NCBI GenBank assembly: GCA_965226475.1
Contig: CBDDDJ010000005.1
Location: forward strand, 186,001 to 250,000
DNA: 64,000 nucleotides
Source: JASLMY01 sp965226475
GTDB lineage: Bacteria; Pseudomonadota; Alphaproteobacteria; GCA-2731375
Direction of reading: 5' to 3'
Part shown: in pieces, positions 45,182 through 54,643 of the stretch
How positions within the stretch are numbered: the first letter of the stretch is position 1
Layout: every line of letters begins with the position of its first letter
Translations under genes and position numbers: made by a program
The notes under the pieces: generated by a model
What the model was told of the DNA's origin: nothing
Seen by the model: only the letters and a program-made list of their open reading frames with translations
Databases searched by the model: none

Positions 45182-45480
45182 ATGCCCGCCGCCGCCGAAG
45201 GCCTGCCGGCGCTACGCCTGGTTATTCGCGGTCGCGTCCAGGGCGTCTGGTTTCGCGCCTGGACGGTCGAGACCGCGCGCGCCCTGGGGCTCGACGGCTG
45301 GGTCCGAAATAGATTCGACGACGCCACGGTCGAGGTACTGGCGGCTGGTCCCCCGGCCGCGCTCGACGCACTGGCCACCGCCTGTGGCAAGGGCCGCCGG
45401 CGGCCCGCGTCGACGGAATCGAGCGCTACCCGGCGTTCTGGCGTGGCGGCAAGGGTTTCGATCAGGCCCCGGACGTCTGA
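45182..45480 (+). pseudogene. Acylphosphatase with a single-base frameshift
   Basis: The N-terminal part is typical: RLVIRGRVQGVWFRAWTVETARALGLDGWVRNRFDDATVEV, with the Arg and Asn active-site residues. After ACGKG the frame is wrong. Shifting by one base at about 45397 restores GPPAARVDGIERYPAFWRGGKGFDQAPDV and a stop at 45480, a normal length. The lost base is in a G run (AAGGGCCG). Without the shift the frame runs to 45655, antisense to lipB. Confidence 0.85.
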
Positions 45481-45542
45481 CGTATTTTTCACCCGCGCGG
45501 AGTCGCTGGAGGAGCGGGTGATCAAGGCCGCGCCGAAAATTT

Positions 45543-46187
45543 TTATCCTTTTCCTCGTTGTTCGAACTCCGGAAAGTTGGCGGACCAGGTCGCCATCAGT
45601 TCGACGTCGACCTCGGCGATGGAGACGGGGATGCCGAGTTCCACCAGCGAGGTGACGCCGTGTTCGGCGATGCCGCAGGGCACGATGCCGTCGTAGTGCG
45701 CTAGGTCGGGATCGACGTTGAGGGAAATCCCGTGATAGCTGATCCAGTGCCTCACGCGGACGCCGACGGCGGCGATCTTCGCCTCGCGCCCGCCGCCCTG
45801 GCCGATCCAGACGCCGACGCGCCCGGCCCGTCGCTCGGCCCGGACGTGGAACCGCCAGAGTGTATCGATCACCCACTGCTCGAGCGCGCAAACGTAGGCG
45901 CGGAGATCGCGTCCGTGTGTGCGGAGGTCGCGCATCACATAAGCCACGCGTTGGCCCGGGCCGTGATAGGTATATTGCCCGCCGCGACCGCTCCGGTGCA
46001 CGGGGAAGCGAGGGGCCAACAGGTCCTCGGCGCGGGCGCTGGTGCCCGCCGTGTAGAGAGGTGGGTGCTCCAACAGCCAGACCAGGTCGCCGGCGCTTCC
46101 CTCGAGGATCGCCGCCACCCGGGCCTCCATCGCCGCCACCGCCGCCTCGTAGTCGACGGCCGCGTCGCTGATTCGCCATTCCGTCAT
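45543..46187 (-). CDS. lipB: Lipoyl(octanoyl) transferase LipB
   Basis: A 214-residue enzyme that moves octanoyl groups from ACP to lipoyl domains. It shows LVWLLEHPPLYTAGTSA, RGGQYTYHGPGQRVAYVM, the catalytic lysine in EAKIAAVGVRVRHWISYHGI and the catalytic cysteine in DGIVPCGIAEHGVTSL. The size is normal. Confidence 0.95.
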   Translation of the reverse strand: MTEWRISDAAVDYEAAVAAMEARVAAILEGSAGDLVWLLEHPPLYTAGTSARAEDLLAPRFPVHRSGRGGQYTYHGPGQRVAYVMRDLRTHGRDLRAYVCALEQWVIDTLWRFHVRAERRAGRVGVWIGQGGGREAKIAAVGVRVRHWISYHGISLNVDPDLAHYDGIVPCGIAEHGVTSLVELGIPVSIAEVDVELMATWSANFPEFEQRGKG

Positions 46188-46365
46188 GCCGCGCGTCCCG
46201 ATTGAGGCCTTCCTGTCCCGGCAAGCATTGAAACCGGCCCGCCCCCCCGCGTCCAGCCACCCACGGGCTCGTGACTTGGCCAGTCGGCGCGGACCGTTTA
46301 CTGTTCTCTAACCAAGGCGGGGCGATAAGGGAAGGACGCCGATCAACAAACCGTCCGGGGCGACC

Positions 46366-46617
46366 GTGACCCAGGCAAGGGCTCTCCAATCCGTCGATCT
46401 CGAAATCTCGGTGGTGATCGGGACGGCGGTAATGCCGATTCAACAGCTATTGAGAATGGGCCGGGGCGCCGTGATCGAGCTCGATGCCCGGGTCGACGAC
46501 TACGCTTGGATCTACGCCAACGAGAGGCTGATCGCCCGGGGCGAAATTGTCGTCAACGGCGATACGGTATCGATACAGATCGTCGAAGCGGTGGGCGCCA
46601 CCGGCGAGGAGAATTGA
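46366..46617 (+). CDS. FliN-like flagellar motor switch domain protein
   Basis: An 83-residue stand-alone SpoA/FliN C-terminal domain: LEISVVIGTAVMPIQQLLRMGRGAVIELDARVDDYAWIYANERLIARGEIVVNGDTVSIQIVEAV. The GTG at 46366 gives the minimal domain. No other flagellar gene is nearby, so it is an orphan copy or a relic; FliN normally works with FliM and FliG in the C-ring. Confidence 0.82.
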   Translation: MTQARALQSVDLEISVVIGTAVMPIQQLLRMGRGAVIELDARVDDYAWIYANERLIARGEIVVNGDTVSIQIVEAVGATGEEN

Positions 46618-46657
46618 TGTTGTCCAGGCGAAGGGGTAGGGAAGGGCGAGGGGAGCC

Positions 46658-47869
46658 ATGAATCACGACGAAATCTTCGAGGCGCGTCTCGCCGAACTCC
46701 ATCGCGAGGGACGCTATCGCCATTTCGCCGACCTGAGCCGACGGGCGGGCGATTTTCCCCACGCGGCCCACCACGGCCCCGATGGCACGGAAGACGTCGT
46801 CGTGTGGTGTTCGAACGACTATCTGGCGATGGGCCAGCACCCGGAGGTCATTGCCGCGATGCACGCCGCGCTCGACTACTCGGGCGCCGGCTCCGGCGGC
46901 ACCCGTAACATATCGGGCACGACACACCATCACGTGCTGCTGGAGGACGAGCTCGCCGACCTTCACCAAAAGCCGGCGGCTCTGCTGTTCACCTCGGGCT
47001 ACGTCGCGAACGAGGCAACGCTCTCGACGCTACAGGCCCTGCTGCCGGGCGCCGTGGTGTTCTCGGACGCGCTGAATCACGCCTCCATGATCGAGGGTAT
47101 CCGTCATGGCCCGGGCGAGAAGCGAATTTGGCCTCACAACGACGTGGCGCAGCTGGACCGGATGCTCGCCGAGACGCCCCTGGAGACGCCCAAGATCGTC
47201 GCCTTCGAAAGCGTCTATTCGATGGATGGCGATATCGCGCCGATCTCCGAAATTCTGGATGTCGCCGAGCGGCACGGCGCGCTCACCTATCTGGACGAAG
47301 TCCACGCCGTCGGGCTCTATGGCGCACGCGGCGCCGGCATCGCCGAACTCGAGGGCGTGATGCACCGGGTCGATGTGATCGAGGGCACCCCCGCCAAGGC
47401 TTTCGGCGTGATGGGCGGCTATATCGCCGCCTCCTGCCCCCTGGTGGACGCGATCCGGGGCTTCGCGCCGGGCTTCATCTTCACCACCTCGCTGGCGCCC
47501 GTCCTGGCGGCGGGCGCGCTCGCCAGCGTGCGCCACGTGAAGCAGGCGGGCGAGCTGCGCGCGGCGCACCAGGAACGCGCTCGGCGCCTCAAGGGCCAGC
47601 TCGGTGTCGCGGGCCTGCCGGTGATGCCGTCCGAAAGCCACATCGTGCCCGTCCTGGTCGGCGATCCGGTCCGCTGCAACCGGATCTCGGATGCCTTGAT
47701 GGCGGAGCATCGGATTTATGTGCAACCCATCAATTATCCGACCGTACCTCGCGGCACCGAGCGATTGCGCTTCACGCCTTCGCCCCGCCACGACGACGTT
47801 CTGATGGACCGGCTGGTCGGGGCGCTATGCGAAGTCTGGCACCGATACGATCCGGCGCGCGCCGCCTGA
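46658..47869 (+). CDS. hemA: 5-aminolevulinate synthase
   Basis: A 403-residue PLP enzyme that condenses glycine and succinyl-CoA in the first step of Shemin-type haem synthesis. It shows WCSNDYLAMGQHPEV, GAGSGGTRNISGTTHHH, YLDEVHAVGLYGARGAGIAE and the Schiff-base lysine in EGTPAKAFGVMGGYIA. An AGGGAAGGGCGAGGGGAG purine run precedes the ATG. This gene is a strong alphaproteobacterial marker. Confidence 0.97.
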   Translation: MNHDEIFEARLAELHREGRYRHFADLSRRAGDFPHAAHHGPDGTEDVVVWCSNDYLAMGQHPEVIAAMHAALDYSGAGSGGTRNISGTTHHHVLLEDELADLHQKPAALLFTSGYVANEATLSTLQALLPGAVVFSDALNHASMIEGIRHGPGEKRIWPHNDVAQLDRMLAETPLETPKIVAFESVYSMDGDIAPISEILDVAERHGALTYLDEVHAVGLYGARGAGIAELEGVMHRVDVIEGTPAKAFGVMGGYIAASCPLVDAIRGFAPGFIFTTSLAPVLAAGALASVRHVKQAGELRAAHQERARRLKGQLGVAGLPVMPSESHIVPVLVGDPVRCNRISDALMAEHRIYVQPINYPTVPRGTERLRFTPSPRHDDVLMDRLVGALCEVWHRYDPARAA

Positions 47870-47870
47870 C

Positions 47871-48137
47871 GTGCGACGCGGGCGGACCATCGGCCGCGAC
47901 GTCGTCCTGATCGAATTTTATCGATTGGGAAACGCGGTCCGAGTCGTCGCCATCGATCAGGCGAGCGGAACGGAGGTCACCATCGTCGGCCCCGCCGATG
48001 CGAGCCAGGATCTGTTGTCGCGCACCGCGGCCGACAAATTGCGCTGGGTAATGCGATCTAAAACACCCGAGGCCGAGCCCCCCGGCGGTCGGGAATCAAG
48101 GTCTGACACCACTTGCCATCAATGGCGGCTCGCCTGA
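47871..48137 (+). CDS. Small protein, DUF6898-like
   Basis: An 88-residue protein. The middle (VVLIEFYRLGNAVRVVAIDQASGTEVTIVGPADASQDLLSRTAADKLRWVMR) resembles short alphaproteobacterial proteins of the DUF6898 type. The last 20 residues look like added read-through. A GTG start lies 2 bases after hemA. The function is unknown. Confidence 0.5.
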   Translation: MRRGRTIGRDVVLIEFYRLGNAVRVVAIDQASGTEVTIVGPADASQDLLSRTAADKLRWVMRSKTPEAEPPGGRESRSDTTCHQWRLA

Positions 48138-48184
48138 CTCTCGTCGATTGTTCCGACCTTTTGGTCGTATCGGGGAAATCAACC

Positions 48185-48610
48185 TCAGCGATCCTCTCGG
48201 CGGCGGCCGAGGCCGATGTTTTTGGCGAAGCTGGAGCGCTGGCGCGAATAATTCGGCGCCACCATGGGATAGTCGGCGGGCAAGCCCCACTTCACCCGAT
48301 ACTCCTCCGGCGTCAGATTGAACTTTGTTCTGAGGTAACGTTTCAGCATCTTCAGCTTTTTGCCGTCTTCGAGGCAGATCAAAAAGTCGTCCTGAATGGA
48401 TTTGCGGATCGGCACCGCCGGCTTGGGCACATCGGCGCGCATGGTCGGTTGTTCACCGTCCCGGACGTCGAACAGGGCGCGGTGCACCGTCTGGATCAAA
48501 TCCGGAATCTCGGCGGCCGGCACGGCGTTGAAACTGAGGTAGGCGGCGACGATTTCCGCCGCCATGCGCATCACCTCGTCCCGATCGTCACGTTCCACGA
48601 ACTCATCCAT
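48185..48610 (-). CDS. MucR/Ros family transcriptional regulator
   Basis: A 141-residue protein with the MucR domain: PAVPIRKSIQDDFLICLEDGKKLKMLKRYLRTKFNLTPEEYRVKWGLPADYPMVAPNYSRQRSSFAKNIGLGRR. Family members use Cys-x2-(Cys/Asp)...His in the zinc finger. Here the second position is Asp, common in MucR, but the usual His of KRHL is Tyr (KRYL), so metal binding may differ. These are global silencers that bind AT-rich DNA in alphaproteobacteria. Confidence 0.9.
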   Translation of the reverse strand: MDEFVERDDRDEVMRMAAEIVAAYLSFNAVPAAEIPDLIQTVHRALFDVRDGEQPTMRADVPKPAVPIRKSIQDDFLICLEDGKKLKMLKRYLRTKFNLTPEEYRVKWGLPADYPMVAPNYSRQRSSFAKNIGLGRRREDR

Positions 48611-49218
48611 TTCGAAATCTAACCATTATTTGAAAGGCTTGAGTATTTTTTCAAAGAGTTTACTTGGGTGTCAAGTATTTATGATTCGATGACTGAATAT
48701 TCGGGAGTTTTTCCTAAAGATCAAGAGATTGCGTTGCGTCCTTGCCACTATCCTGGAGGTCGCGGCGAAAAAAGCTGGAGTCGGTGCGATTTTGGTTTAG
48801 AGTCCATATGGCTCCAAGCGGGAGGCCCTAAACCCCCGTCGAGGCTGGCGGGCCGTGGCCTCAAATTTCCGGCGCCAGCCCTCGGAGCCGTTTCGACCCG
48901 TGAGGGGTGGGTCGAGGCTACACTCGAGGCCTCGCTCGACGCGGTTCGTCGCGGAGAGCGGGGCCTTTTTTCGACTGTTTCACCCGGGTCGGGACCCCTG
49001 GCCGATCGAAGGAAAGCCGACGGCGCGCGCGGCGCGAATATGGCCGGGGAACGCCGTGCCGGGTCCCATTCGTCCCGGGGATGAGGACGGGTGCCGCGAC
49101 CATTTTCGCGAAGGTCGGGGCAACTACCGTGTTGGATACGCAAATATACCGCCCTGGCGATGCAACTCCCTGCTCGGCCCATAACTCCGGGGCGAGGCCG
49201 ACGGCGTCGCTTCGTCGC
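48611..49218. other. 600-bp intergenic region without a recognisable gene
   Basis: The left 120 bp are AT-rich (the mucR upstream region, with TATTTTTTCAAAG-type tracts). The rest is GC-rich with open frames on both strands that show no family resemblance or ribosome site. MucR-type autoregulation at the AT-rich part is plausible but not shown. Confidence 0.5.
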
Positions 49219-50541
49219 TCAGCCCAGCAGCAAACTCCCCCGGCTGGCGAGGAACTCGTCGACCGCGGCCTCGACCGCGTCGAAATCCTCGTCGCTCAAG
49301 GGCAGCATCAGGTTGAACATTCCGCGCTGGCCGATGTAGATGCCGCGCTCGATCATATCCAGCTGGAAGAGGGGGCGCAGCTCGTTCCGTCCGGCCTGGA
49401 CGTCGGCGTAGTCGTTGATCTCGCCATCCCGGAAATGCACGGTAAACATGGAACCCAGGCCCTTGAACTGCACCGCCAGCCCGCGCGCGCGGGCACATGC
49501 GTTCAAGCGCTCGCGCAGGTCGTCGCCCCGGGCGTTGAAGGGAGCCGCCAGCTCCGGGGGATAGATCTGCTCCAGGCCGGCGAGGCCCGCGCTCATGGTC
49601 ATGATGTTGTTGTTGAAGGTGCCGGAATGCGGCATCGCATCGGCGCGGCGGGGATCGAAACGCTCCATGATGTCGGCCCGGCCGCCGAAGGCGCCGAAGG
49701 TCATGCCGCCGCCGAGGTATTTGCCGAGCGAGGTGAGGTCCGGCGTCATCCCCCGCTCGCCCTGCAGGCCGCCCGGACCGAGCCGCGAGGTCATCACCTC
49801 GTCGAAGATCAGTATCGTTCCCGCCTTGCGCGTCTCCTCGCGGAGCATGGCGAGGAACTCGGGCGTTGCCGGAATGCAGCCGCCACTTCCCAGCATCGGC
49901 TCCAGGATCACGGCCGCGAGGTCGGCCGCGTTCTCGGCGATCAGCGCCCTGCAGCCATCGATGTCGTTGTAACGGCCGATGACGTGGGGGAAGGGGGCGT
50001 TGATGGGAAGATCGGGGTTGGCGAAGAAGAACACCCCGCCGTGATAACCGCCGAACATCGCCATGATGGTGGACCGCCCCGTCACCACCCGGGCGATGGA
50101 GATCGCCATCAGGTTGGCCTCGGTGCCGGAATTGGTGAAGCGCACCCGCTCGATTCCGGGAAAGCGGTCGACCACGGCGCGGGCCAGCGCGCCCTCCTTC
50201 GGGTTGGGACCGCCTAGCACGATGCCGCCGTCGAGCGCCGCCTTGACCGCGGCCAGGATCACGGGATTCGAATGTCCGTAGAGGCCGGCGGTGTATTCGC
50301 CCAGCACGTCGATGTATTCATGCCCGTCCGCATCCTTCACGCGGGCACCCCGGCCCTCGACGAGGGTCAGGGGGAATGGGTCGTAATGCAGCGTCGTCCG
50401 CGTGTTGCCGCCGGGCATGGCGGCGGCGTTTGCCTCGTTCAGGCGGCGGCTTTCCGGGTTGGTTTCGATGTAACGGGCCCCCGCCTCGGCCAGGGCGGAG
50501 GCGACATCGACGTTGGCGCCGCTCGGCGGGCTCGTGTTCAT
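49219..50541 (-). CDS. Class III aminotransferase, glutamate-1-semialdehyde aminomutase-like
   Basis: A 440-residue PLP enzyme. It shows MPGGNTRTTLHYDPFPL, the cofactor motif RFTNSGTEANLMAISIARVVTGR, TILIFDEVMTSRLGPGG and the Schiff-base lysine in TSLGKYLGGGMTFGAFGGR. It is HemL-like, but because the cell has hemA (ALAS) a true haem role is unlikely; amine or beta-amino acid transamination fits better. The ATG at 50541 has GGAG 7 bases upstream. A stand-alone Lrp sensor domain gene sits 10 bp upstream on the same strand. Confidence 0.9.
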   Translation of the reverse strand: MNTSPPSGANVDVASALAEAGARYIETNPESRRLNEANAAAMPGGNTRTTLHYDPFPLTLVEGRGARVKDADGHEYIDVLGEYTAGLYGHSNPVILAAVKAALDGGIVLGGPNPKEGALARAVVDRFPGIERVRFTNSGTEANLMAISIARVVTGRSTIMAMFGGYHGGVFFFANPDLPINAPFPHVIGRYNDIDGCRALIAENAADLAAVILEPMLGSGGCIPATPEFLAMLREETRKAGTILIFDEVMTSRLGPGGLQGERGMTPDLTSLGKYLGGGMTFGAFGGRADIMERFDPRRADAMPHSGTFNNNIMTMSAGLAGLEQIYPPELAAPFNARGDDLRERLNACARARGLAVQFKGLGSMFTVHFRDGEINDYADVQAGRNELRPLFQLDMIERGIYIGQRGMFNLMLPLSDEDFDAVEAAVDEFLASRGSLLLG

Positions 50542-50551
50542 GGCCATCTCC

Positions 50552-50794
50552 TCAGGCGAAGGTCTTGAAGGCAATCATGGTGAAGGTGTCCTTGATTCCC
50601 GCCAAGGTCTGCACCTCCTCGGTGACGAAGCGGCCGATGTCCCGCTCCTCCGAGAGGAAGCACTTCATCATCAGGTCGTATTGGCCAGAAATGGAATGGA
50701 CCTCGGAAATGCTCTCGACCGTTTCCACGGCTTGGCTCGCGACGTCGTAGGTGGCGCCGAGCTCACATTTCACCAGCACGAAAATGGTCTGCAT
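50552..50794 (-). CDS. Stand-alone Lrp/AsnC ligand-binding (RAM) domain protein
   Basis: An 80-residue protein: MQTIFVLVKCELGATYDVASQAVETVESISEVHSISGQYDLMMKCFL...VQTLAGIKDTFTMIAFKTF. This is the effector-binding half of Lrp/AsnC regulators without the DNA-binding helix-turn-helix. It may sense the amino acid handled by the downstream aminotransferase. Confidence 0.88.
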   Translation of the reverse strand: MQTIFVLVKCELGATYDVASQAVETVESISEVHSISGQYDLMMKCFLSEERDIGRFVTEEVQTLAGIKDTFTMIAFKTFA

Positions 50795-50874
50795 CTCCCG
50801 TCCCCCCGATGGCCCAGTGGGTCAATCCTAGCATGGGGGAGACGGTGGCCGGGCCCAGACCAGAAAAGCTTTAG

Positions 50875-52272
50875 TCAGTCCTTGGCCTTGGGCCGCGCGG
50901 GACGCATCAGGAAGGCGGGCATGTGCTCGCCCATGCCCGCTTCCGTCGGCCCGTCGCCCCGGCCTTGGCGGCGCCGGGACGGTGCCTCGATTTTGGCCTT
51001 GGGCTTGGCCTCGGGCGCCGCCTCTTTCGCCTTGCCGTCACGCTTGGTCCGGCCGCCTCTGGCACCCCCGCGTCCCTCCGACGGGGCCTCTCGCTCGGGG
51101 CGGGAGCGTCCACGACGGCGGGCCCGGCCATCGCCCTCGGCCATCTCGGCCCCGATCCCCTCGATTTCGAAGCGTGGAATCTCACGCCCGATCAGGCCCT
51201 CGATCGCGGCCAGGTACTTGCTGTCCTCGGGCGTGGCGAAACTGAAGGAGCGGCCGCGCATGCCGGCCCGGCCGGTGCGGCCGATCCGGTGCACGTAGTC
51301 TTCCGGGTGGTAGGGCAGATCGAACAGGAAGACGTGGCTGAGGCCGACGATGTCGAGGCCCCGCGCCGCGACGTCGCTACAGACCAACAGTCTCAACTCT
51401 TCGTTCCTGAAGCGCTCGAGCGTCTGGGTGCGGTGGCTCTGGGTCATGTCGCCGTGGAGCGCCGCCGCATCGAAGCCGTGCTGGACGAGCGACTTGGCGA
51501 CGATGTCGACGTCACGCTTGCGGTTGCAGAAAATGAGCGCGTTCTTGACCGGCTGGCCGCGCACGAGCGCGCGCAGCGCGGCACCCTTGTCGCCCGCCCG
51601 CACGATCGAGAGGCTCTGCTCGACGGTCTCGGCCGGCGAGGCGGGGGGCGCCACCGCGATCTCCTCGGGATCTTTCAGAAACATATCGGCCAGTCGCCGA
51701 ATCTCCGGCGGCATGGTGGCGGAGAAGAACAGCGTCTGCCGGTTGGGGTTGACCAGGCTGGCGATCCGCTCGACGTCGGGAATGAAGCCCATGTCGAGCA
51801 TGCGATCGGATTCGTCGATCACCAGAATTTCGACGCCACGCATCAACAGGCCTCCCCGCTCGAAATGGTCGAGCAGGCGGCCCGGCGTGGCGATCAGCAC
51901 GTCGACGCCGCGATCGATCTTGCGGTTCTGGTCCACGAAGCTGACGCCGCCGATCAACAAGGCCATGGAGAGGCGGTGGTTCTTGCCGTAAGTCTCGAAG
52001 TTCTCGGCCACCTGGGTCGCGAGTTCGCGCGTCGGCTCCAGGATCAGGGAGCGCGGCATTCGCGCCTTGGCCCGGCCGCGCGAAAGCATATCGATCATCG
52101 GCAGGGTGAAGCTCGCCGTCTTGCCGGTACCGGTCTGGGCACAGCCCAGCACGTCGACGCCGCGCAGCACGTGCGGGATGGCCTGGGCCTGGATCGGCGT
52201 TGGTTCCTGGTAGCCAGCATCGTCGACGGCTTGCAGGACGGACTCACTGAGTCCGAGTTCGGAGAATGACAT
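50875..52272 (-). CDS. DEAD-box RNA helicase, RhlE-like
   Basis: A 465-residue helicase with the full motif set: Q motif (GYQEPTPIQAQAIP), AQTGTGKT (I), PTRELA (Ia), TPGR (Ib), DESDRM (II, an unusual DESD for DEAD), SAT (III), DVAARGLDI (V) and HRIGRTGR (VI). The tail after residue 380 is basic and disordered (KRDGKAKEAAPEAKPKAK). It probably works in ribosome assembly or RNA decay. Confidence 0.95.
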   Translation of the reverse strand: MSFSELGLSESVLQAVDDAGYQEPTPIQAQAIPHVLRGVDVLGCAQTGTGKTASFTLPMIDMLSRGRAKARMPRSLILEPTRELATQVAENFETYGKNHRLSMALLIGGVSFVDQNRKIDRGVDVLIATPGRLLDHFERGGLLMRGVEILVIDESDRMLDMGFIPDVERIASLVNPNRQTLFFSATMPPEIRRLADMFLKDPEEIAVAPPASPAETVEQSLSIVRAGDKGAALRALVRGQPVKNALIFCNRKRDVDIVAKSLVQHGFDAAALHGDMTQSHRTQTLERFRNEELRLLVCSDVAARGLDIVGLSHVFLFDLPYHPEDYVHRIGRTGRAGMRGRSFSFATPEDSKYLAAIEGLIGREIPRFEIEGIGAEMAEGDGRARRRGRSRPEREAPSEGRGGARGGRTKRDGKAKEAAPEAKPKAKIEAPSRRRQGRGDGPTEAGMGEHMPAFLMRPARPKAKD

Positions 52273-52430
52273 AAATTGAGATGACGATTCGTTGTCTGTC
52301 GTTGGGCTTTTGTCGTTGGGCTCGTCGGCGCGTCACGAACCGAATAGGCCCATGCGCGTAACCGCGAGATAGTACGTCGGTCGGTCGAAGTCAAATAGAT
52401 CCGCACCGCGCGAGCACATCGGAGTTCGAA

Positions 52431-53135
52431 TTGAGTGCACGCCAGCCCCTGCTGCTGATACCCGGATTGCTCTGTACCGAGCTGCTGTGGCGCGACCAGA
52501 TCTCCGCGCTCGACGATCTCGCCGACCCGGCCGTGGCCACGGCGTAGCGCGAGCATGACTCGATGCCGGCCATTGCCGAGGCGATCCTGGACCGCGCGCC
52601 CGAGCGCTTCGCCCTCGCCGGCCTTTCGTTCGGCGGCTAGGTCGCCTTGGAAATCATGCGCCGGGCCGCGGCGCGGGTTATCCGCCTGGCACTCCTCGAC
52701 ACCAGCGCCGCGCCCGATCCGCCCGCCCGCCGGCGGGTGCGCGAGGACCAGATCCGCCTGGCCGAGAAGGGGCGCTTTTTCGGCGTCACCGACCGCTTGA
52801 TGCGTAGCTTCCTCCACCCCGAGAGCGCGCGCGACCCCGAGCTGCTACGCGATGTGAGGATCATGGCAAACGACGTCGGACGCGATGGCTTCCTCCGCCA
52901 GCAGCGCGCCATCCTCGGCCGGCCGGACAGCCGGCCGGGCCTGGGCGCGATCACGTGCCCGACACTCGTGCTCTGCGGCCGCGAGGATGTGGCGACGCCG
53001 GTCGCGGCGCACGAGGAAATGGCGGCGGCGCTGCCTCATGCCCGTCTGGCCGTGGTGGCGGACTGCGGCCACCTCTCGACCATGGAGAAGCCGGACGAGG
53101 TGAACGCCGAGCTGCGCCGTTGGCTGGCGGATTAG
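52431..53135 (+). pseudogene. Alpha/beta hydrolase with two in-frame TAG codons
   Basis: From the TTG at 52431 the frame reads QPLLLIPGLLCTELLWRDQISAL, then TAG at 52545, then HDSMPAIAEAIL...FALAGLSFGG, then TAG at 52638 exactly where homologues have Tyr after the nucleophile elbow (GxSxGG-Y). It continues cleanly to CPTLVLCGREDVATP and GHLSTMEKPDEV. The frame is otherwise undamaged, so the amber codons are recent substitutions, or TAG is suppressed, which I consider unlikely. Confidence 0.82.
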
Positions 53136-53226
53136 GAGAATTCGAGATCGGCCTCGACCACCCGCCACCCCGACGATTCCGCGTGAGCGGACATGGCTCC
53201 AGGGCAGGGGAGGGCGGTCCACGCCG

Positions 53227-54408
53227 CTATGGGGCTTCCAGCGCCTCGGCGAGGCGAGCGAAATCCTCCAACTCGTTGTAGATCTGCGCCGATAGCCGGA
53301 GCCAGAGGCGACCGCCCCAGAAACGGACCGGGATCTGGATGGCGTGTTCGGCGCGCAGTCGCGCGTGCAGCTCCCGGGCTCTCTCCTCGCCCGCGCCGAA
53401 GCGGCGGGGGAGGGCGAGGGTGCGCATGGCGCCGACGAAATCTTCGGAAGTCGCCGGTTCGCAGCCGACGTGGTCGATCAGCAGGCGGCTCGCCGCCAGC
53501 GCCAGATCGTGATTGTAGGCCCGGATCACCGCTTCGCCGCCCAGACGTTCCCGATAGCGCAGGGCCGCCGGCACGGCGTGCTGGGCGGCGGCGTCGCGGG
53601 TGCCGATCCGGTCGAATTCTTCGGCGTAACCACCTTTAAATCCATGAGAAATGACCAATGGATGCGTGCATGCACGGACCTCGGGCGCGGACCAGAGGAA
53701 GCCGGCGCCACGCGGCGCCAGCAGCCATTTGTGGCAGTTGCCGGTATACCACTCGGCGCCGAGCGCGGGGACGTCGATCGGGATCATGCCGGGCGCATGG
53801 GCGCCGTCGACCAGGACCAGGGCGCCCGCGGCCTTGGCCCGGGCCACCAGCTCGACAACCGGCAAGACGACGGCGCTGGGCGAGGTGACGTGATCGAGGA
53901 TGACGAGACGGGTTTTCGGGCCGAACGCGGCCGATATTGTCTCCACGACCCGGCTCGCCTCGGTAATCGGCGGCGGCAGCGGGACTTCGATCACCCTGGC
54001 GTCGGCACGGCCGGCGACATATCGCGCCGCGTTGCGCACCGCGTTGTAGGTATGGCTGGTGATGACGATTTCATCGCCGGCTTTGAAATCCAGCCCGCGC
54101 AGGACCGCGTTCACGCCCTGGGTCGCGTTCTCGACGCAGGCGATGCCGTCCGCATCGGCGCCCGTGAGCTTGGCCAGCGCCTCGGCCGCGCGGCGCAGCA
54201 GCGGGCGGAACCGCGTCTCCATGAAGTGGGTCGGGTCGCGCTCCATCTCGCGGCGATAACGCTGGGCGGCGCGGGCGACGGCGCGCGGCACCGCGCCGAA
54301 GGCGCCGTGATTGAAATGGGTGAGCGCGGGATCGAGCAGAAATTCGTCCAGCAGCGCGCGGCCGAAGCGGTTCGAGCCGTGCGCCGGCGCGCGGGCGTGA
54401 TCGGTCAT
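53227..54408 (-). CDS. Class V PLP aminotransferase (isopenicillin-N-epimerase-like)
   Basis: A 393-residue fold-type I enzyme. It shows LTHFNHGAFGAVPRAV near the N-terminus, ENATQGVNAVLRGLDFKAGDEIVITSHTYNAV, LVLVDGAHAPGMIPIDV and the PLP lysine in WYTGNCHKWLLAPRGAGFLW. Members of the group include isopenicillin N epimerase and cysteine desulfurase-like proteins. The substrate is unknown. The ATG at 54408 is preferred; one five codons upstream is also possible. Confidence 0.88.
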   Translation of the reverse strand: MTDHARAPAHGSNRFGRALLDEFLLDPALTHFNHGAFGAVPRAVARAAQRYRREMERDPTHFMETRFRPLLRRAAEALAKLTGADADGIACVENATQGVNAVLRGLDFKAGDEIVITSHTYNAVRNAARYVAGRADARVIEVPLPPPITEASRVVETISAAFGPKTRLVILDHVTSPSAVVLPVVELVARAKAAGALVLVDGAHAPGMIPIDVPALGAEWYTGNCHKWLLAPRGAGFLWSAPEVRACTHPLVISHGFKGGYAEEFDRIGTRDAAAQHAVPAALRYRERLGGEAVIRAYNHDLALAASRLLIDHVGCEPATSEDFVGAMRTLALPRRFGAGEERARELHARLRAEHAIQIPVRFWGGRLWLRLSAQIYNELEDFARLAEALEAP

Positions 54409-54643
54409 GCGCTGTCCAGCCATGCTGTCGAGAAAAACCGTTGGGCGTTGTACAGTGCTTCGGCGGAATCGGGAATTCTTTTGCCTGGACAGTCGGCAAA
54501 GCCCGCCAACACCTTGGCGGGGCTGGCATTCTGGATATTGCCTAAATTTGTCATAATATATCTTATGCGATATTTCCATACAGCCCGGCCGATCCGCGCA
54601 GCTTCGGTTGCGCCGGCCCGCGCGCGCCATATGATGCGCGGCC

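Noticed and set aside
48668..49084. A 138-codon open frame in the gap after mucR
   Set aside because: No ribosome site, no family resemblance and abrupt composition change within it. A competing antisense frame of similar length is equally open.
52431..53135. The TAG codons as pyrrolysine sites
   Set aside because: Known Pyl proteins are mainly methylamine methyltransferases. Homologues have Tyr or ordinary residues at these sites, and there is no PYLIS-like or pyl gene evidence in the window.
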